From Chondrus crispus (lineage: Eukaryota > Rhodophyta > Florideophyceae > Gigartinales > Gigartinaceae): 64,000 bases of DNA. Under the pieces are notes generated by a model that was not told the origin of the DNA, did not search any database, and worked only from the letters and a program-made list of their open reading frames with translations. This document shows positions 10,507-23,555 of the stretch, in pieces (the stretch's first letter is position 1; every line of letters starts with the position of its first letter). The DNA is taken from contig NW_005179187.1 of the NCBI RefSeq assembly GCF_000350225.1, positions 1 to 64,000 on the forward strand, in the 5' to 3' direction. Made by a program: the position numbers and the translations under genes.

Positions 10507-13007
10507 TAAACCCGGGCTCCGCCCCGGATCTGTCGCCCAAGCTGGCGGACGAAGACTCACCTCCAAAGGTGGAGAAGCGGTTCCGAATTCTCGGCCGCAA
10601 CCATACTGGTACTAGCCAGGATAACCCCGATCCCGAGGGACTCGGTACTCTACGCCGACCATGGCGGAGGAACATCCCAGTTCTCGCCCCGGGTGTTCCG
10701 ACCTCCGAGACAGTAATGACCCTGTCTCGGAGAAATTACAAGGTCTACGCCGACCTTGGACTAACTCCAGCTATATTGCTGATGCACCTCACCATCCTCG
10801 ACACGGGAGCGGGATCTAATTTTGTCAGGGCTGACACGTTACCCACAGGATGGGAGTCTCTCCTCATCCCGGGCGAAGTCCCGACAATTGCAGATGCAAA
10901 TGGACGGCCCTTGCGTACCAGCGGTCAAATACCACTGGTGGTGCGGTTAGGTGACCGCACCATGAAGTGCACATTCATCGTCTGTGAGCGATTGGCCGCC
11001 CCCGTTATTCTGGGTTGCGAATTTAACGACCGATTTGTCGAAGCCATCTACCCCCAACGCAAGCTCGTGGAGTTGGACGACGGTACGAAGGTACCCATCG
11101 TTCGGAAACCGGCTCGTCGTGCCGCGGACCACCCCCCGCTCCCATCGGAGCAGGAGTATTCCCCCACAGCAGGGCGTACTTCCCCAAAGCTTAAGGTCGC
11201 CCGTGCAGTGGATATCCCAGCCGGGACCCAAACGTGGGTTTACGTCACCAACGGAAGGAATGGACTCTCGGTCGTAGAGCCGAACCCGCAATTATATGCG
11301 AAGCACAGAGTCTCCATCTCCAACGGAGTGGTTCACCTCTCCCCGTTGCAGGAGTTTCGGGTCCTGGTGGCCAACTTCTCAGCGGCCACCAAGAGATTAT
11401 CGAAGAACCAAGTAGTGGGTTTCGTATCCGCCCATCCCCGCGCGATGATCCGCACGGCGATGCCGTTAGACGCAGTTCTAGCCGCGGAATTTCACGAGGG
11501 GGGCCCGCCGGTACAGAACGACGACTCCCCCTCGGCCAACCTCCTCAACCCCGGAGTCGGACTCCCATCCCATGGATGTCGTCCCCCTCGACCACCTGCC
11601 GCCGCACCAGCGTAGGCAGGTCAGCACCATGCTCACGCCCTACGCCGGCATGTGGAACGGGACTCTGGGCGAGGTTCGCGCGACAAACCACCACATCGAG
11701 CTCACCCCCGGCGCTAGGCCGTTCCGTTGCCAACCGTATCGGGCAGGACCACGCGCCTGAGAGGCGGAACAAGCCTCGGTTGACGAGATGTTGGCTAACG
11801 GGGTGATCAACCGATCGAAATCCGAATGGGCGTCGCCCGTCGTCCTCATCCTCAAGCAGGATGGAAGCCTCCGCTTTTGTGTCGACTACCGTCGTTTAAA
11901 CGCTCTCACCGTGCGAGACACGTACCCCATTCCTCGCATGGACGAGTGTCTAGACTCCCTCGGGGAGGCCAAGGTGTTCACCACCTTGGATTGTAACTCC
12001 GGCTACTGGCAAATCCCAGTAGCCAAGGAGGATAGAGCAAAAACCACGTTTACGTGTCATGCTGGGACGTATCAGTTCAACCGAATGCCCTTCGGCCTGA
12101 TGAACGCCCCGGCTACATTTCAAAGAATGTTGGATATTCTCCTCTCCGGCTACCGATGGAAGAGTTGCTTGATTTACTTGGACGACATAATTATTTTCTC
12201 CAAGGATCACGACTCCCATCTCAAGGATGTGGAGGTTATACTCCAAGCCCTACAACAGGAGGGTTTATCACTTAAGCTCAAAAAGTGTAAGTTTTTTCAA
12301 GACTCTGTAGAGTACTTGGGACATATCATTCGACCGAGGGAACTGCAAGTTCACCCGAAGAATGTCAAAGCGCTCTCCGAAGCGACCATCCCACGGACCC
12401 AAACGGAGCTTCGCTCCTTTTTGAGGATGTGTAATGTATACCGACGATTTGTCGACCACTTTGTTAACATAGCGGCGCCTCTGACGGCTATGCTTCGCAA
12501 GGGAGAACCAGATCTCCTTCCCACCTTTGCGGAGATCCAAACCACGGCCTTCAACACGTTGAAGGAGTGTCTAATATCCCCCCCGGTGTTGAAGCTTCCT
12601 CGCCTCGGGTTACCCTATTCGCTCGATACCGATGCGTCAGACGCTCAACTGGGTTGTACCTTGCTACAAACCCATGAGGATGGGCACCGATACCCGGTTG
12701 GGTATTGGTCCCGCACGCTATCTACAGCGGAACTCAATTACTCGACGACCGAGAAAGAATGCCTCGCCATCGAATGGGCGATTCAAACGCTGCGGCCCTA
12801 CCTGGAACGGGAGCGGTTTACGGTCAACACCGATCACCATTCTCTCAGGTGGCTCATGAACCTCGTCGATGCGAGTGGTCGACTTGCCCGGTGGCGCTTG
12901 CGCCTTGCCGAATATGACTTCGACGTTACCTACGTGAAGGGAATCAAGAATCGCCTTGCCGACGCTTTAAGTCGTATACCCTCCACGGGGGGTACTACCG
13001 TCCCGGT
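10477..13007 (+). pseudogene. pol: Element A pol, first part: protease, RT, RNase H
   Basis: Read in the -1 frame from the slippery site. Protease carries LDTGAGSNF (about 10800) and the ILGCEF flap-distal block. A frameshift near 11565 moves the frame, and a TGA at 11758 falls where element B has a sense codon. RT then runs from about 11761 with WASPVVL, FCVDYRRLNA, TTLDCNSGYWQIP and the catalytic YLDD (about 12176). RNase H shows LDTDASDAQLG, TTEKECLAI and TDHHSLRWL. The frame breaks at 13007 inside the linker to integrase, where element B was inserted; it resumes at 23556. B's pol is very similar throughout, so both are one family. Confidence 0.9.
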
Positions 13008-13652
13008 TGTCGTGCACTACAGCCACGTGTGGCGGCTGTAGGCAGAGCGACGCGCGTTCGGACGCGTAAGGAAATTCGGGAGACCACCCGGCGGATGACC
13101 GGAACCGGGGTCCGGGCGAGCTTGCGCGGTAGAAAAGTAGCAACGTAGTCAGCAATAAAGAGGATGAATTAAAGGAAAAACAGAACTAACAGAACGGACA
13201 GCACAGTAATTAACGTAGCGCTCCCGCGGTTGGGGTCGACGCGCGCGGGGAAGGCAGTTGGGATTCCAGGGGTGTAGATGGCTCGGTCGGTATGGGCGAG
13301 CCAGTACCGAGTCGAGGCTACAACCTGGAATGCAGAAACCAAGGTAAAAGACCCGAGGCTTCGTGCCTCTTTACTTTGATAATCGGGTTGACTATATAGT
13401 CCCCCGTCGCCGTAATGGCGAAGCTAAATTATACTGTAAATTAGAATAACTAGGAAATAACGGGTGTAGTCCCGAGGGGACCAAGTACAGCCCTCATAGG
13501 CCCTATGAGTCGCGAGGGATTACACGTGTCCACGGGGAGGTCCGGTAGAGCGGCAGGGGAGTCCACGTGTACCCGTGGTACACGTGGTGGCGGCGAGCGT
13601 GATTTTTGGCCGATCAGGACAGCTGTCCCGGTACCGAGTACAGTGCACTACA
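13008..13652 (-). repeat. Element B 3' LTR (645 bp)
   Basis: On the + strand it runs TGTCGTGCAC...GTGCACTACA, the reverse of element A's terminal sequences, which places A and B in one LTR family although the interiors differ. From about 13059 on it matches 22961-23555 almost base for base. Confidence 0.93.
13355..13586 (-). promoter_or_regulatory. LTR B promoter: CACGTG boxes, TATA, leader hairpin
   Basis: Reading on the - strand: CACGTG boxes at 13581, 13564 and 13523, then ACTATATAGT at 13391-13400, then a hairpin GAGGC/GCCTC around ACGAA (13369-13355). Compared with LTR A the outer pair of the stem changed from A-T to G-C with pairing kept. Confidence 0.55.
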
Positions 13653-13666
13653 GATCCCCCTTCTTA
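13653..13666 (-). promoter_or_regulatory. Element B polypurine tract
   Basis: On the - strand AAGAAGGGGGATC directly precedes the 3' LTR, the standard primer for plus-strand DNA synthesis in LTR elements. Confidence 0.7.
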
Positions 13667-13942
13667 GAGAACCACGCGTCCCCGCGTGTAGGTACCGCAG
13701 AAATCATTGCCGAATTATTGGGGTTTTTGGACCAGCGACCGAGGGTAAACTGAAGGCGTGTGTTTCTGCAAGCCAGCTTGTCGGAGGCGGTCTTCCTCAA
13801 TATTCCAACTTTCCATCTCGTGCGGCCGGTTTGTTTTCGCCTTCTTCTTGCAGTGTCCTCCACGCAGTCCACGCTGTCACGGTACGCGGAAAGGAACGAG
13901 TTGTCATCGGAGAGGCGTCTTGCCCGGGTCGGCGCGGCGACG

Positions 13943-15536
13943 ATGGATCGGTTCCGCAACCCCTACGGGGAAGCGGGGGACACGGAGGAGGTAGAGGTGC
14001 GGGGGTGGCCGTCCCCTCGGTTGCTGCGTGGCAGGGGCATGTCCGACGATCCCTTGCTATTCGAACGGGCTCCATTCCTTGCTCCCGAGGGGTTACGGGA
14101 CACACATCTCGTGCGGTCGTACGCGGATGTGACCTGTGTTCTCCCCGAGGGTCTCAGCCTACGAGCTGTATGGTCACGCGATTTTTGCTACCGTCTCGTG
14201 GTGGACGGCGAGCATGTCTGGCCGAAGTACCGCCGTATTGGGCGTGACCGACGTCAGAGATACATAGCGTCGTTGGTTCGTCGGCTGTAGAGAACGCCGT
14301 GCAATCGCCCAATTCCCGTAGAATGGGACTTTGATACGTGGGTGTATCGCACAGAGGGCGATCGCGGTTACGTCGCCAATCTGCGGCGATTGTTGGATCA
14401 TCTACCGGAGCGAGTTGAGGAGCCGGGGATCGCAATACATGGCGTGGGATAAGCCGATCCTACCACCTCGCTACGAGAGGTACGTAGAACGGGAAAGCAA
14501 CCCCGGGTATTACGACAAGCTCAAATACGAGCGTCGGATGCGCAACGCTCTCGGCGTGTTTGTCGCCTACGAGTGGATCGAAGCGACGACTTTCGAGCCG
14601 CGTTCTCAGTATGAGCGGTATCCTCAGATACCGCATTGGTTTTCGCAGTACGAAGTCCCTGCGGACTTCGTTGCGGAGGTCCCACCTTGTCTGGTGTATT
14701 TCGGCTTGAGTTTGAATGACTCGCCGCAGTCTCCGCGTTGGATGATATTCCTCAGCGAATGGATCGCTATCGTGGCGAAAAGGTTCATTTGGTCATCGCT
14801 GGACGGCCGGTTATACGTGTTGCCGACCATGATTGTCCAATGGTTGCGCAAGCTAGACTTGGAAGGGGTCCTTGGTGGGGCTTAGGTTTGCGAGCAGCTA
14901 AATACGCTGCTCGATCTTCATGACCGGGTTGACTGGCCACGGGTGCCTTATGGTCAGGGCCACCATTACGATCGCTCTGATCGCGCGAACGCATCCCCGG
15001 CGCGGCGAGACGACGCCGGCGAACAGAACGCCGGTAATTGGATCCGGCTTGACCCGGGGTCGTTTAAGAGCCTTCAACCGGAATTAATGCAGGGGTCTCT
15101 GGTCCCTGTGTCAACGGCAGTAGCTGTGCCGTACACACCCCGCGAGGGTCAGGACTCGGCAAGTCAGCCGGGCGGACCGGTACAACCGGACGCTCCCTTG
15201 GGGGGCGAGAGGCCGACGGTTGGGGAGCAATCGCGATCGGTGACTTCGAAAGGGGAGTCGGGTGTACGGCGGCGTATGTTTGCCGAGTTGGGCGTCTCCG
15301 AGGACGAACTCTTGAAATTAGTGAGCAACGCCCAGTTTGTGGCGGGAGTGAAGCGCCTCAAAACGGCGGTGGATGCGGGGGTTACCACGGTCGTGGTGGA
15401 CACCCCGATGGGAGGGACGGCTCCGGCGGCGGCGACCGTCGCGGGGGACCCCCTCGATTCTGAGGAAGGGTCGATCCCGTCGGATGCACCAGTGGCTCCG
15501 GTCACCAGGGTCGAGGATGATCTCGTCGACTTATGA
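13943..15536 (+). pseudogene. Antisense ORF of element B (about 530 codons)
   Basis: Runs opposite to B's gag-pol, from just inside its 3' LTR towards the end of pol. ATG 13943 is chosen because element A's copy has a matching Met; the frame is open further upstream to 13760. Clear similarity to the antisense ORF of element A covers blocks such as PLLFERAPFLAPEGLRD, GLSLRAVWSRDF, ERRMRN, YEVPADF and VAKRFIWS. B's copy has TAG at 14288, a frameshift near 14433 and TAG at 14883, then stays open to TGA 15536. The last 200 residues are acidic and Ala/Pro-rich and much less conserved. No known domain is recognised, and no signal peptide or membrane segment. Conservation as protein between diverged elements implies it was functional. 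Confidence 0.75.
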
Positions 15537-16270
15537 AGAGTCGTGGTATATGGCGTGTGTGCGTCCTCGTAAAGGAGCACCCCGGGGTAACGCGATACGC
15601 GCGTGTAGAAAAGAGAAGAGGGGTCACAGTAGACGATAAACGGGACCTGTTCTCTTATCAATCGCCTTACGCAGGCGCCTTGTGCCGAGCGGTGTAGACA
15701 ACTCGAAGGAGAAGCTTCGGGGGGGGTGTCGTTTTTCCGCAGCTCGAGAAGGAGGGGCCCGTTCGCGGTTTTCGCGGGAAGGAAGGGGCCCCACGAGTGA
15801 GAGATCCTCGTAGATCGACCGTCACCTGAGGGCGAGTCGCGTAGTGCCCGTGAGAGGGTGACCCGGGGCGCTGAGGGCAATTATGGGGGCGCCTCGGGAC
15901 GCGAACAGCCGAGCGGTTCACACACGACCTCTGTAGCCGGGGTCTCCTGGTCTCGGCATGAGTACGGCGCCAGATCCAAGAATACACACAGCTTGTAGCT
16001 GACACCGCGGGGGGGAGGTTACGTCACCCGAAGAAGAAAGGTCCCTCGCGGTTACGCGGGACGCTGCTCGGACGTGCCAGGCCGCGAGGAGTCGTTCCTT
16101 GGCTGGCGGCAAGGTCATGGACGGAGCCGGTCTTACACGGCTGTAACTTAACCGGATATGAGTCGACTGTAAGGTCGAGGGTTCACCACGACGGATTCGC
16201 CGGTGGTCCCTTGGTGAGTCGGCGGGCAACAAGACCCGAAAACGAGACAAATCCAGGGTCGGCTTGGGGG
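15537..16270. other. Spacer between convergent ORFs of element B
   Basis: Separates the stop of the antisense ORF (+) from the stop of the chromodomain frame (-). GC-rich with several short inverted repeats; no ORF with homologous support. It must contain the transcript ends of one or both strands if both are expressed. Confidence 0.5.
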
Positions 16271-19200
16271 TTAATTGTCTATCCCCACGCTGCCCGGAGT
16301 AGACCATAGCTGGACGTTCGGTACGGGGACACGCTTCCGTCTGCAGAACTGCACGACGGTATTATAGTCGATATGGTTCGCGGGCTCCCAGGTGTCATCA
16401 TCTGCCGCGTAACCGTACCAACGAACGCGGAAGAGCGGAACTCCGTCCGCTCCGGGCTTATGATTGGTAAGAGCCTCGACCACGTAGGTGTTTGTGGCCT
16501 CCTCGGTAGGAGGGGGCCGTCTCGTCGCCTCAGAGGGCGTGGGGGTCGCGCGTTGAGCTGAGGTATCAACCGCGGATGCCGGGGAGGAAGGACGTCCGGA
16601 AGGGAGGAGAAGAGGGGTACCGAAGGTACACAGAGACGACATTTTCGCGACGTGCCCCCCAGTGATCTCTTCTGCACCCGGAGGCGTCCGATTGGAGCAG
16701 GGAGCGAAGTCCGTGATCACCACCGGTATGGTGCGTTCGCCCCGGGAGATTTTCTCTTGATTTTTCCCATGAGGACCTTCCCATGTGTCACGTATCTTGT
16801 TGGTGAAGTTACTCGCTTGTTTGCTCACGGAGCCGTCGCCGTTCGGGGCGCGGGTCGTTGGGCAAGCGTTCTGAGCCGTAGGGCTCGCCTTCGCGGTACG
16901 CGTATGTAGAGGGACTGGAGGGGACTGTGGAACTTCTTTCGTCTGCTCCGTCCGGTCTCGCGTATCGCCCACCTGTGCGGGGTGCCGCGGGGGCTCAACA
17001 GGGAGCTGTGACTCCAACCGCGAGGGTGGTTGTGAAGGGAGGACGTCGTCCTCTGGTACGGGGTTTTCGCCTACAGGGGCGGATCTCGGATTCAGTTGAG
17101 ATATGATCCGGGTACGTGAGTCGCCTCGAAGGGCGTCCATTAATCCGGTTTTTGAGGGACTCCCCGTGTTCCGGATCATGGGTTTCGACTGAGGGGGTCA
17201 GGTTTCTTCTGCGCGGTTATTCGCGTCCTCCCTCCCGTTTCTGCTGCGAGTAGTGTCCCGACTCTCCACGTCGGTCGACTCTGGAGGGGATCTACTCGTG
17301 CCACGTTGGTCGAGGTCATTCTCTCCCGGTGGGGTCGCCGTTGGGGGCGCGAATTCCGCGTCGTCGTCGACGGGGACGTTCACCTCAGGGGGTGTTGGTT
17401 CAGTGAGCTCGGTCCGGAGAGGAGGGGCTTTAACAATGCGGTCTCTCGAGACGCAATCCTTCAGTCCCGTCGTCCTGAGGATGGTCACTGTATGCTCGTC
17501 AAGGGCCACCACCGGGAACGGACCTTCTGCTCGGGGCGCCAACTTGTTATTGACCCGGTCCTTATCCGTCTTCTCATCCACTCGCAGGGATGTCTCTCGC
17601 TCGATGAGGACTTGATCACCTATTGAGTAGTGCGGTGTCGGCGTTCGCAATCTCTTGTCGAAATCGCGTTTATAGCTGTCTTGACCGGCGAGCAGCGTGT
17701 CGCGGGCTGTTGACATTAGCCCGCGCAACCACGTTAAGAAATGGAGCTTATATTGCGTCCGCCAGACGTCCTGTTCCAGAGTAGGGGTCTGTTGGATGGA
17801 AAGCGGCGCCGGCGTCCGAGATAACACGAGATCAAACGGCTTCATACCGATCATGCGATTCACGGTACAATTGTAACCGTAGGTTAGCGCGTCCGTGAAC
17901 TGGTCCCAATCGCGTTGATTGTCGGCTAAGTAGTGCCGTAGGGAGGATACCAAGGTGCGTTTGAACCTCTCCACTTGTCCATTAGCTTGTGGGTGATACG
18001 CTGTGGTGAACACGCTTTCGACGCGGAGGATTTTGCACACGGCAAGGAAGAACCTTGACGTGAATTGACTCCCATTTTCGGAGAGTAGTTTCACTGGGGC
18101 TCCGTATACGAAGACCCAGTGTGTGACGAACGCCTGAGCAACGGTCTCGGCGGTAATTCTCTTAAGCGGCACCGTTCGGGTCAGCTTTGAGTAACGATCA
18201 GATATTACCAAGAGGTATCGATTGCCTCTTGGTGTTCTGGGGAGTTCGCCGAGGATGTCAATAGCGATAAACTCCAAGGGTCCCATCGGAGGGAACGTTT
18301 TCAACTTCGCGTTGTGCTTACGCAATTTAATGCGGGCTTTCGCACAGTCGGAGCACCTTCTCACTGTGCCGTATGCGTCGACGGACATACTCGGCCAGTA
18401 GTACCGTTTTCTTAATGTGTAGAACAGACGCCTGCCTCTGGGGTGTCCCGAGGCGGCGGGGTAATGCGCCATATACAACACTCGCTCGCGCAGAGTGGTT
18501 GGTACGACGATTTGCTCAACACTGTCAAGGTGCGCTTTCCGACAAAGTACGCCTTCCTTGTTCATGAAGAACATGGAGAGGCGAATTTGGGCCACACCCT
18601 CCCCCTTCTTAAGATGGGAAGCGATCTCCTTACAGAATGGGTCGGAGTGTTGAGCGAGTACAATCTCGTCGTGTGTAATTGCGGCCTTGGAAGCCGGGGG
18701 GGGCGAGGGCGCAGCATCCGTCGTGAATGTCGTCGTCCCACTCCTCGGATCCCACTTCCGGCATGTCTTCGTGAAACTCCAAAACGGAGAAGCACGGTAT
18801 TTCTTCGTCGATGGGGACGGTTGTGCCCCCTTTAGACGGTATTCGACTGAGGGCGTCGGCGAGACAATTATTGATGCCCTTCACGTACGTGACGTCGAAG
18901 TCAAACTCGGCTAGGAGCAAGCGCCACCGTGCTAAACGTCTGCTTGCGTCGGCGAGATTCATTAACCAGCGAAGGGAATGATGGTCGGTGTTGACCGTAA
19001 ATCGCTCGCGTTACAAGTAAGGACGCAGCGTCTGAATGGCCCACACGATGGCCAAACATTCTTTCTCCGTCGTGGAGTAATTCCTTTCCGCCGACGAGAG
19101 CGTTCGCGACCAGAACCCGACAGGGTATCTGTTACCATCCTCGTATTGCTGTAATAACGTGCAACCGAGTTGGGCGTCGGATGCATCCGTGTCGAGGGAA

Positions 19201-21319
19201 TACGGTAGCCCCAGCCGCGGTAGTTGCAAGATCGGCGGGGAAATCAGACAAGTCTTCAGAGCTTCGAAGGCAGACCTGCGATCTTCGTCCAGTTCTGGGA
19301 GCCGATCGGGCTCTCCCTTCTTGAGCATGGACGTCAACGGCGCCGCAATCTTGGCGAAGTGGTCGACGAAACGTCGGTACACGTTACACATACCCAGAAA
19401 CGAGCGGAGCTCGGTCTGGGTTCGTGGCGGCTTGGCCTCGGCCGAAGCCGAGACATTCTTCGGGTGGACATGAAGCTCCCCGGGTCGAATGATGTGGCCC
19501 AGGTACTCCACGGAGTCCTGAAAGAATTTACACTTTTTCAATTGCAGTGATAACCCCTCTTGTTGTAACGCAGAGAGAATAACCTTGACATCCTTGAGAT
19601 GAGTCTCATAACCCTTCGAGAATATGATAATGTCATCTAGATAGATGAGGCAGCTCTTCCATCGGTATCCAGAGAGGAGAATGTCCAACATCCGTTGGAA
19701 TGTGGCGGGCGCGTTCATTAGCCCGAACAGCATTCGGTTAAATTGATAAGTACCGGCATGACACGTGAACGTGGTTTTCGGACGGTCCTCTTCCGCAACG
19801 GGGATTTGCCAATAACCCGAGTTACAATCTAGAGTTGTGAACACGTTCGCTTCGCTGAGCGAGTCCAGACACTCATCCATGCGAGGAATCGGGTAAGTGT
19901 CCCGTACTGTCATCGCGTTCAAACGTCTGTAGTCGACGCAGAAACGGAGGGATCCATCCGGTTTGGGAATGAGAACCACCGGGGATGCCCATTCTGATTG
20001 TGATCGGGAGATGACCCCGCTTGAGATCATCCCATCCACGGCGTCTTGTTCGGCTTGTCGAGACCGAGGTCCAGCCCGATATGGCTGACATCGAAACGGC
20101 TTCGAGCCGGGGTTGAGTTCGATCCGGTGCTGCGTAGCCCGGACTTCCCCGAGATCGCCACTCCACATACGGGCATACGGCGTAAGCATGTCACGTACTC
20201 GCGTGCGGACATGCGACGGCAGATGTTGGAGGGAGACAGCATCAAATTCTTGGGGTTCTTCCTTCAACGAAGCCGGGGGGAGCTTCTCCCCCTTCTCAGA
20301 TTGGGGCTTGTCCCCTTCTGTAAATTCCGCCGCTAGGAGGGCGTCGAGAGGCATCGCAGTGCGTATCATGGCACGCGGATGAGTGGTAACGTACCCCAGC
20401 ACCTGGCTCTTCGAGAGGCGCTTGGGGGCTGAGGCGAAGTTGGCTACCAAGACCTTGAACTCTCGAAGTGCGGTGATGTGCGTGACCCCATTCGACAGGG
20501 AGACGCGGTGTTTCGCATATAACTGCGGGTTGGGTTCCAATACGGAAAGACCCGTACGACCGTTGGTCACATGCACCCAGGCTTGCGTCCCGGGTGGTAC
20601 GATAACCGGACGAGAAACCTTGAGTTTGGGGGAAACTCGACCCGGGTCGTTTTCATACTCCTGCTCAGAGGGGAGCGGAGGTGCTTCGGCTCGACGAGTT
20701 GCCGGTTTTCTGACGATGGGGACTTTCGTCCCGTCATCGAGCTCGACCACCTTCCGACGTGGATAGATGGCCTCGACGAACTTGTCGTTAAAGTCACAGC
20801 CCAGGATGACAGGGGCTGCCAGGCGCTCGCACACGATGAACTTGCATTTCATGGTGCGAGTTGCTAGCCGAACAACGAGGGTGATGGACCCGCTTGTTCG
20901 TAGCGGTCGCCCGTTCGCGTCGGCGATCGTCGGGACTTCCCCCTGTTCGATTAAGCTCTCCCATCCCTTGGGCAGGGTGTCGGCGCAGACAAAATTGGAG
21001 CCGGCACCCGTGTCCAGGATGGTGAGTTGACGTACCATGATGGAGGTGGTGATCCCATGGTCGGCGTAGACCTTGTACTTACGTCGAGACAGTATACAAA
21101 CTGGCTCGACGGCCTTGTCATAGGGGGAGCGCCTCCAGTTGTTACGATGCCACGGTCGGCGGAGCGCCCCCATGCCCGTCGGATCGGGATTGGAGGGGCT
21201 CGCTTGGCGAGCGTGTCTCCGCCCCAAGACGCGGAGCGCCGGCTTCGGGGGCGGAGGTGACGCGGTGTCCCGCGATGGAATGTCAGAGATCTTCAGCTGT
21301 GGGTCTCCTAGTTTTTCGG
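16271..21319 (-). pseudogene. pol: Element B pol: protease, RT, RNase H, integrase, chromodomain
   Basis: Read from the -1 frame after gag. Protease LDTGAGSNF (near 21017), RT with FCVDYRRLNA, TTLDCNSGYWQIP and YLDD (near 19640), RNase H with LDTDASDAQLG. An in-frame TAA at 19011 replaces the Glu codon present in A. A frameshift near 18700 falls in a run of eight G/C bases. Integrase follows with the His-Cys finger (HYPAASGH...CSDCAK), the catalytic core (IDILGELP, SENGSQFTS, QVERFKRTL) and a basic C-terminal domain. One TGA at 17198 separates it from a 302-codon tail, in the same frame, that ends in a chromodomain (YVVEALTNH...WYGYAADDDTWEPANHI, about 16430-16290). Chromodomains target integration to marked chromatin in chromoviruses. 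The domain order is standard; apart from these breaks the copy is well preserved. Confidence 0.92.
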
Positions 21320-22913
21320 AAGTGCGGTCTTGCCGCTCGGGAGGCTTGACTTCTCCGAAGCGGAGGGAGACTTCGACGGCAAGACGGGTGCAATCAGCCG
21401 ATTCGCCTCGAAACTGAGGAGGGCTACAGCGCGCAAGTACGCGTCTGCCGGAACACGCGCCTTCTGTGCCGCCGTAAGCTTCTCAAAATTATGAGGGACG
21501 AGCGACACATCGCGCACCTTCATGCTACAGTCGGGGTTAATATGATCCCCAACTTTGTAGGATGTGTAGCAGACGATTTGCGGGGAAGGTGTCTTCATGT
21601 CCCGAGTTCCCTCTCGACCGGCCCAACCGGGAGACTTCTCGCGCGGTCTCGGAAGCCGGGGCGGGTCCTTGTAGCTCGGCCGCCGCTCTCCGTAGAACAA
21701 CGAATCCATGTCGTTGAATGAGGATCCCTCGGTGGGAAATGAGGGTGACCCAGCTGCGGCGGCGAATGGCTCGTCATTGGCGAGGAAGTTCTCGGCGTCT
21801 AGGCCGGTATGATAGCTCGGGGTCAGACCCGCGGTTGTCGACGAGGGCATACTGTCTGCCATTGCCAACACTTGCTTGGCGGCGGGTCTCGCGAAGTCGA
21901 CGCGTCTTCTTCCGCCATCCGTCTGCGCGCGGTAGGCCGCCCCTTGAGCGCGGGCTTCGGCCACCGTGTCCTCGAATGAGGATCGGGGGCGATTCTCCCT
22001 TGCTTGGAGCACCAACGGCTTGGTCGCCGGAAGGAGGCCCTCTATAAACAGGGTAGTGCGTTCATAGGGGGAATGGATGTCCCCACACCGCGCGAGGGCG
22101 ATTAACATACGAGTTGCATACTCGGTCTCAACTTCGCTGGGTTTTTGCCGTAAATCCCGGACCACAGAGAGCGCTTGTTCGATCTGAATATTCGTAGCAT
22201 ACGTACGAAGCAACCAGTTCACTACTGCCGGCCACGACGCAATCCCTTGATTGCGTCAGAAATATCCTCGATGGGATTCATACGCCTCCTTCGCCGGCGG
22301 GTTGAGGAGATGCGGCAAGGCCATTAGAGCAATTGCCTCCGACATTTCTGCGTTGTCGAAATTCTCCTTACATCTAGCCAAAAAGCTGATGACTTTGATC
22401 GGGTCGGATCCGTTAAACTTGTACTCCCCCATTACGACGAGGAGATATTGCACGCGCTTACGCGTCGTGGCGTATACCTTTGCATCGACGGTGGGGTCAG
22501 TATTCACGAGACGGTAAGCTCGATAATTACACGCGCCTCGGAAGCGGTGGTCAGTCGGTTTCCACACCGTGACTCCCTTCGCTTTGGGGCCGAAGGTCGG
22601 TTGTGGTACCGTGAATGCCTCGGCTTCGGAGTCCGAATCGGATTCTGCAGCTGAGGGCGGGGATTCCCCCGAGTAACCGGAGAAATCCTCCGGTTCAGGT
22701 CGGCTTCCGTGGCCGGGCTTGTGACGGCGGCCTTCGGTCTTGATTTTCTTGTGGCGGGACGATCTTGGCGACGGGCCTCGGGCGGCCGCTAGATCCGGGA
22801 TAGGATCTCGTTGTCCCTCCATTGTCAGGGGATCGGGGAACGGGATCCCGGCGGCCGTGAGAGCCGATTTCGTGACGTCGGCGAACAGTAGATTTTCGTC
22901 CTACGGTTGTAAC
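21308..22913 (-). pseudogene. gag: Element B gag, N-terminally truncated
   Basis: Homologous to A's gag from the DENLL block onward. The upstream part is missing: coding similarity stops near 22955, where LTR sequence begins abruptly. A TAG replaces the Leu before DENLL, and TGA at 22256 interrupts the capsid region, after which the same frame continues to 21308. The zinc-knuckle-like segment reads CYTSYKVGDH...C, with Ser where a second Cys is expected. Gag ends CCG AAA AAC TAG; the -1 frame continues into pol, matching the frameshift design of element A. Confidence 0.85.
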
Positions 22914-22960
22914 GCATGTAGCTGCGGGTTGGGTCTTGGCTTCGACGCGGTCAACTCGTC

Positions 22961-23555
22961 CGGACGCATAAGGAAATTCGGGAGACCACCCGGCGGATGA
23001 CCGGAACCGGGGTCCGGGCGAGCTTGCGCGGTAGAAAAGTAGCAACGTAGTCAGCAATAAAGAGGATGAATTAAAGGAAAAACAGAACTAACAGAACGGA
23101 CAGCACAGTAATTAACGTAGCGCTCCCGCGGTTGGGGTCGACGCGCGCGGGGAAGGCAGTTGGGATTCCAGGGGTGTAGATGGCTCGGTCGGTATGGGCG
23201 AGCCAGTACCGAGTCGAGGCTACAACCTGGAATGCAGAAACCAAGGTAAAAGACCCGAGGCTTCGTGCCTCTTTACTTTGATAATCGGGTTGACTATATA
23301 GTCCCCTGTCGCCGTAATGGCGAAGCTAAATTATACTGTAAATTAGAATAACTAGGAAATAACGGGTGTAGTCCCGAGGGGACCAAGTACAGCCCTCATA
23401 GGCCCTATGAGTCGCGGAGGGATTACACGTGTCCACGGGGAGGTCCGGTAGAGCGGCAGGGGAGTCCACGTGTACCCGTGGTACACGTGGTGGCGGCGAG
23501 CGTGATTTTTGGCCGATCAGGACAGCTGTCCCGGTACCGAGTACAGTGCACTACA
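22961..23555 (-). repeat. Element B 5' LTR, truncated remnant (595 bp)
   Basis: Matches 13059-13652 except for about three differences. The inner 50 bases of the LTR and the adjoining primer-binding site are missing, the result of an internal deletion that joins LTR directly to mid-gag. Confidence 0.9.

Larger units (their letters stand above)
13008..23555 (-). mobile_element. Element B: chromodomain Ty3/gypsy retrotransposon inside element A
   Basis: Inserted on the opposite strand in A's pol. Left LTR 13008-13652 is its 3' LTR; the right LTR remnant 22961-23555 is its 5' LTR. The 5-bp duplication is CCGGT (13003-13007) and CTGGT (23556-23560), one mismatch, and removing the insert restores A's reading frame. 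The LTR copies differ at only about three positions over 594 bp, so B is much younger than its host A. The 5' internal end is deleted: the last part of the 5' LTR, the primer site and the start of gag are missing. Encodes gag, pol with chromodomain and a + strand antisense ORF. Confidence 0.93.
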
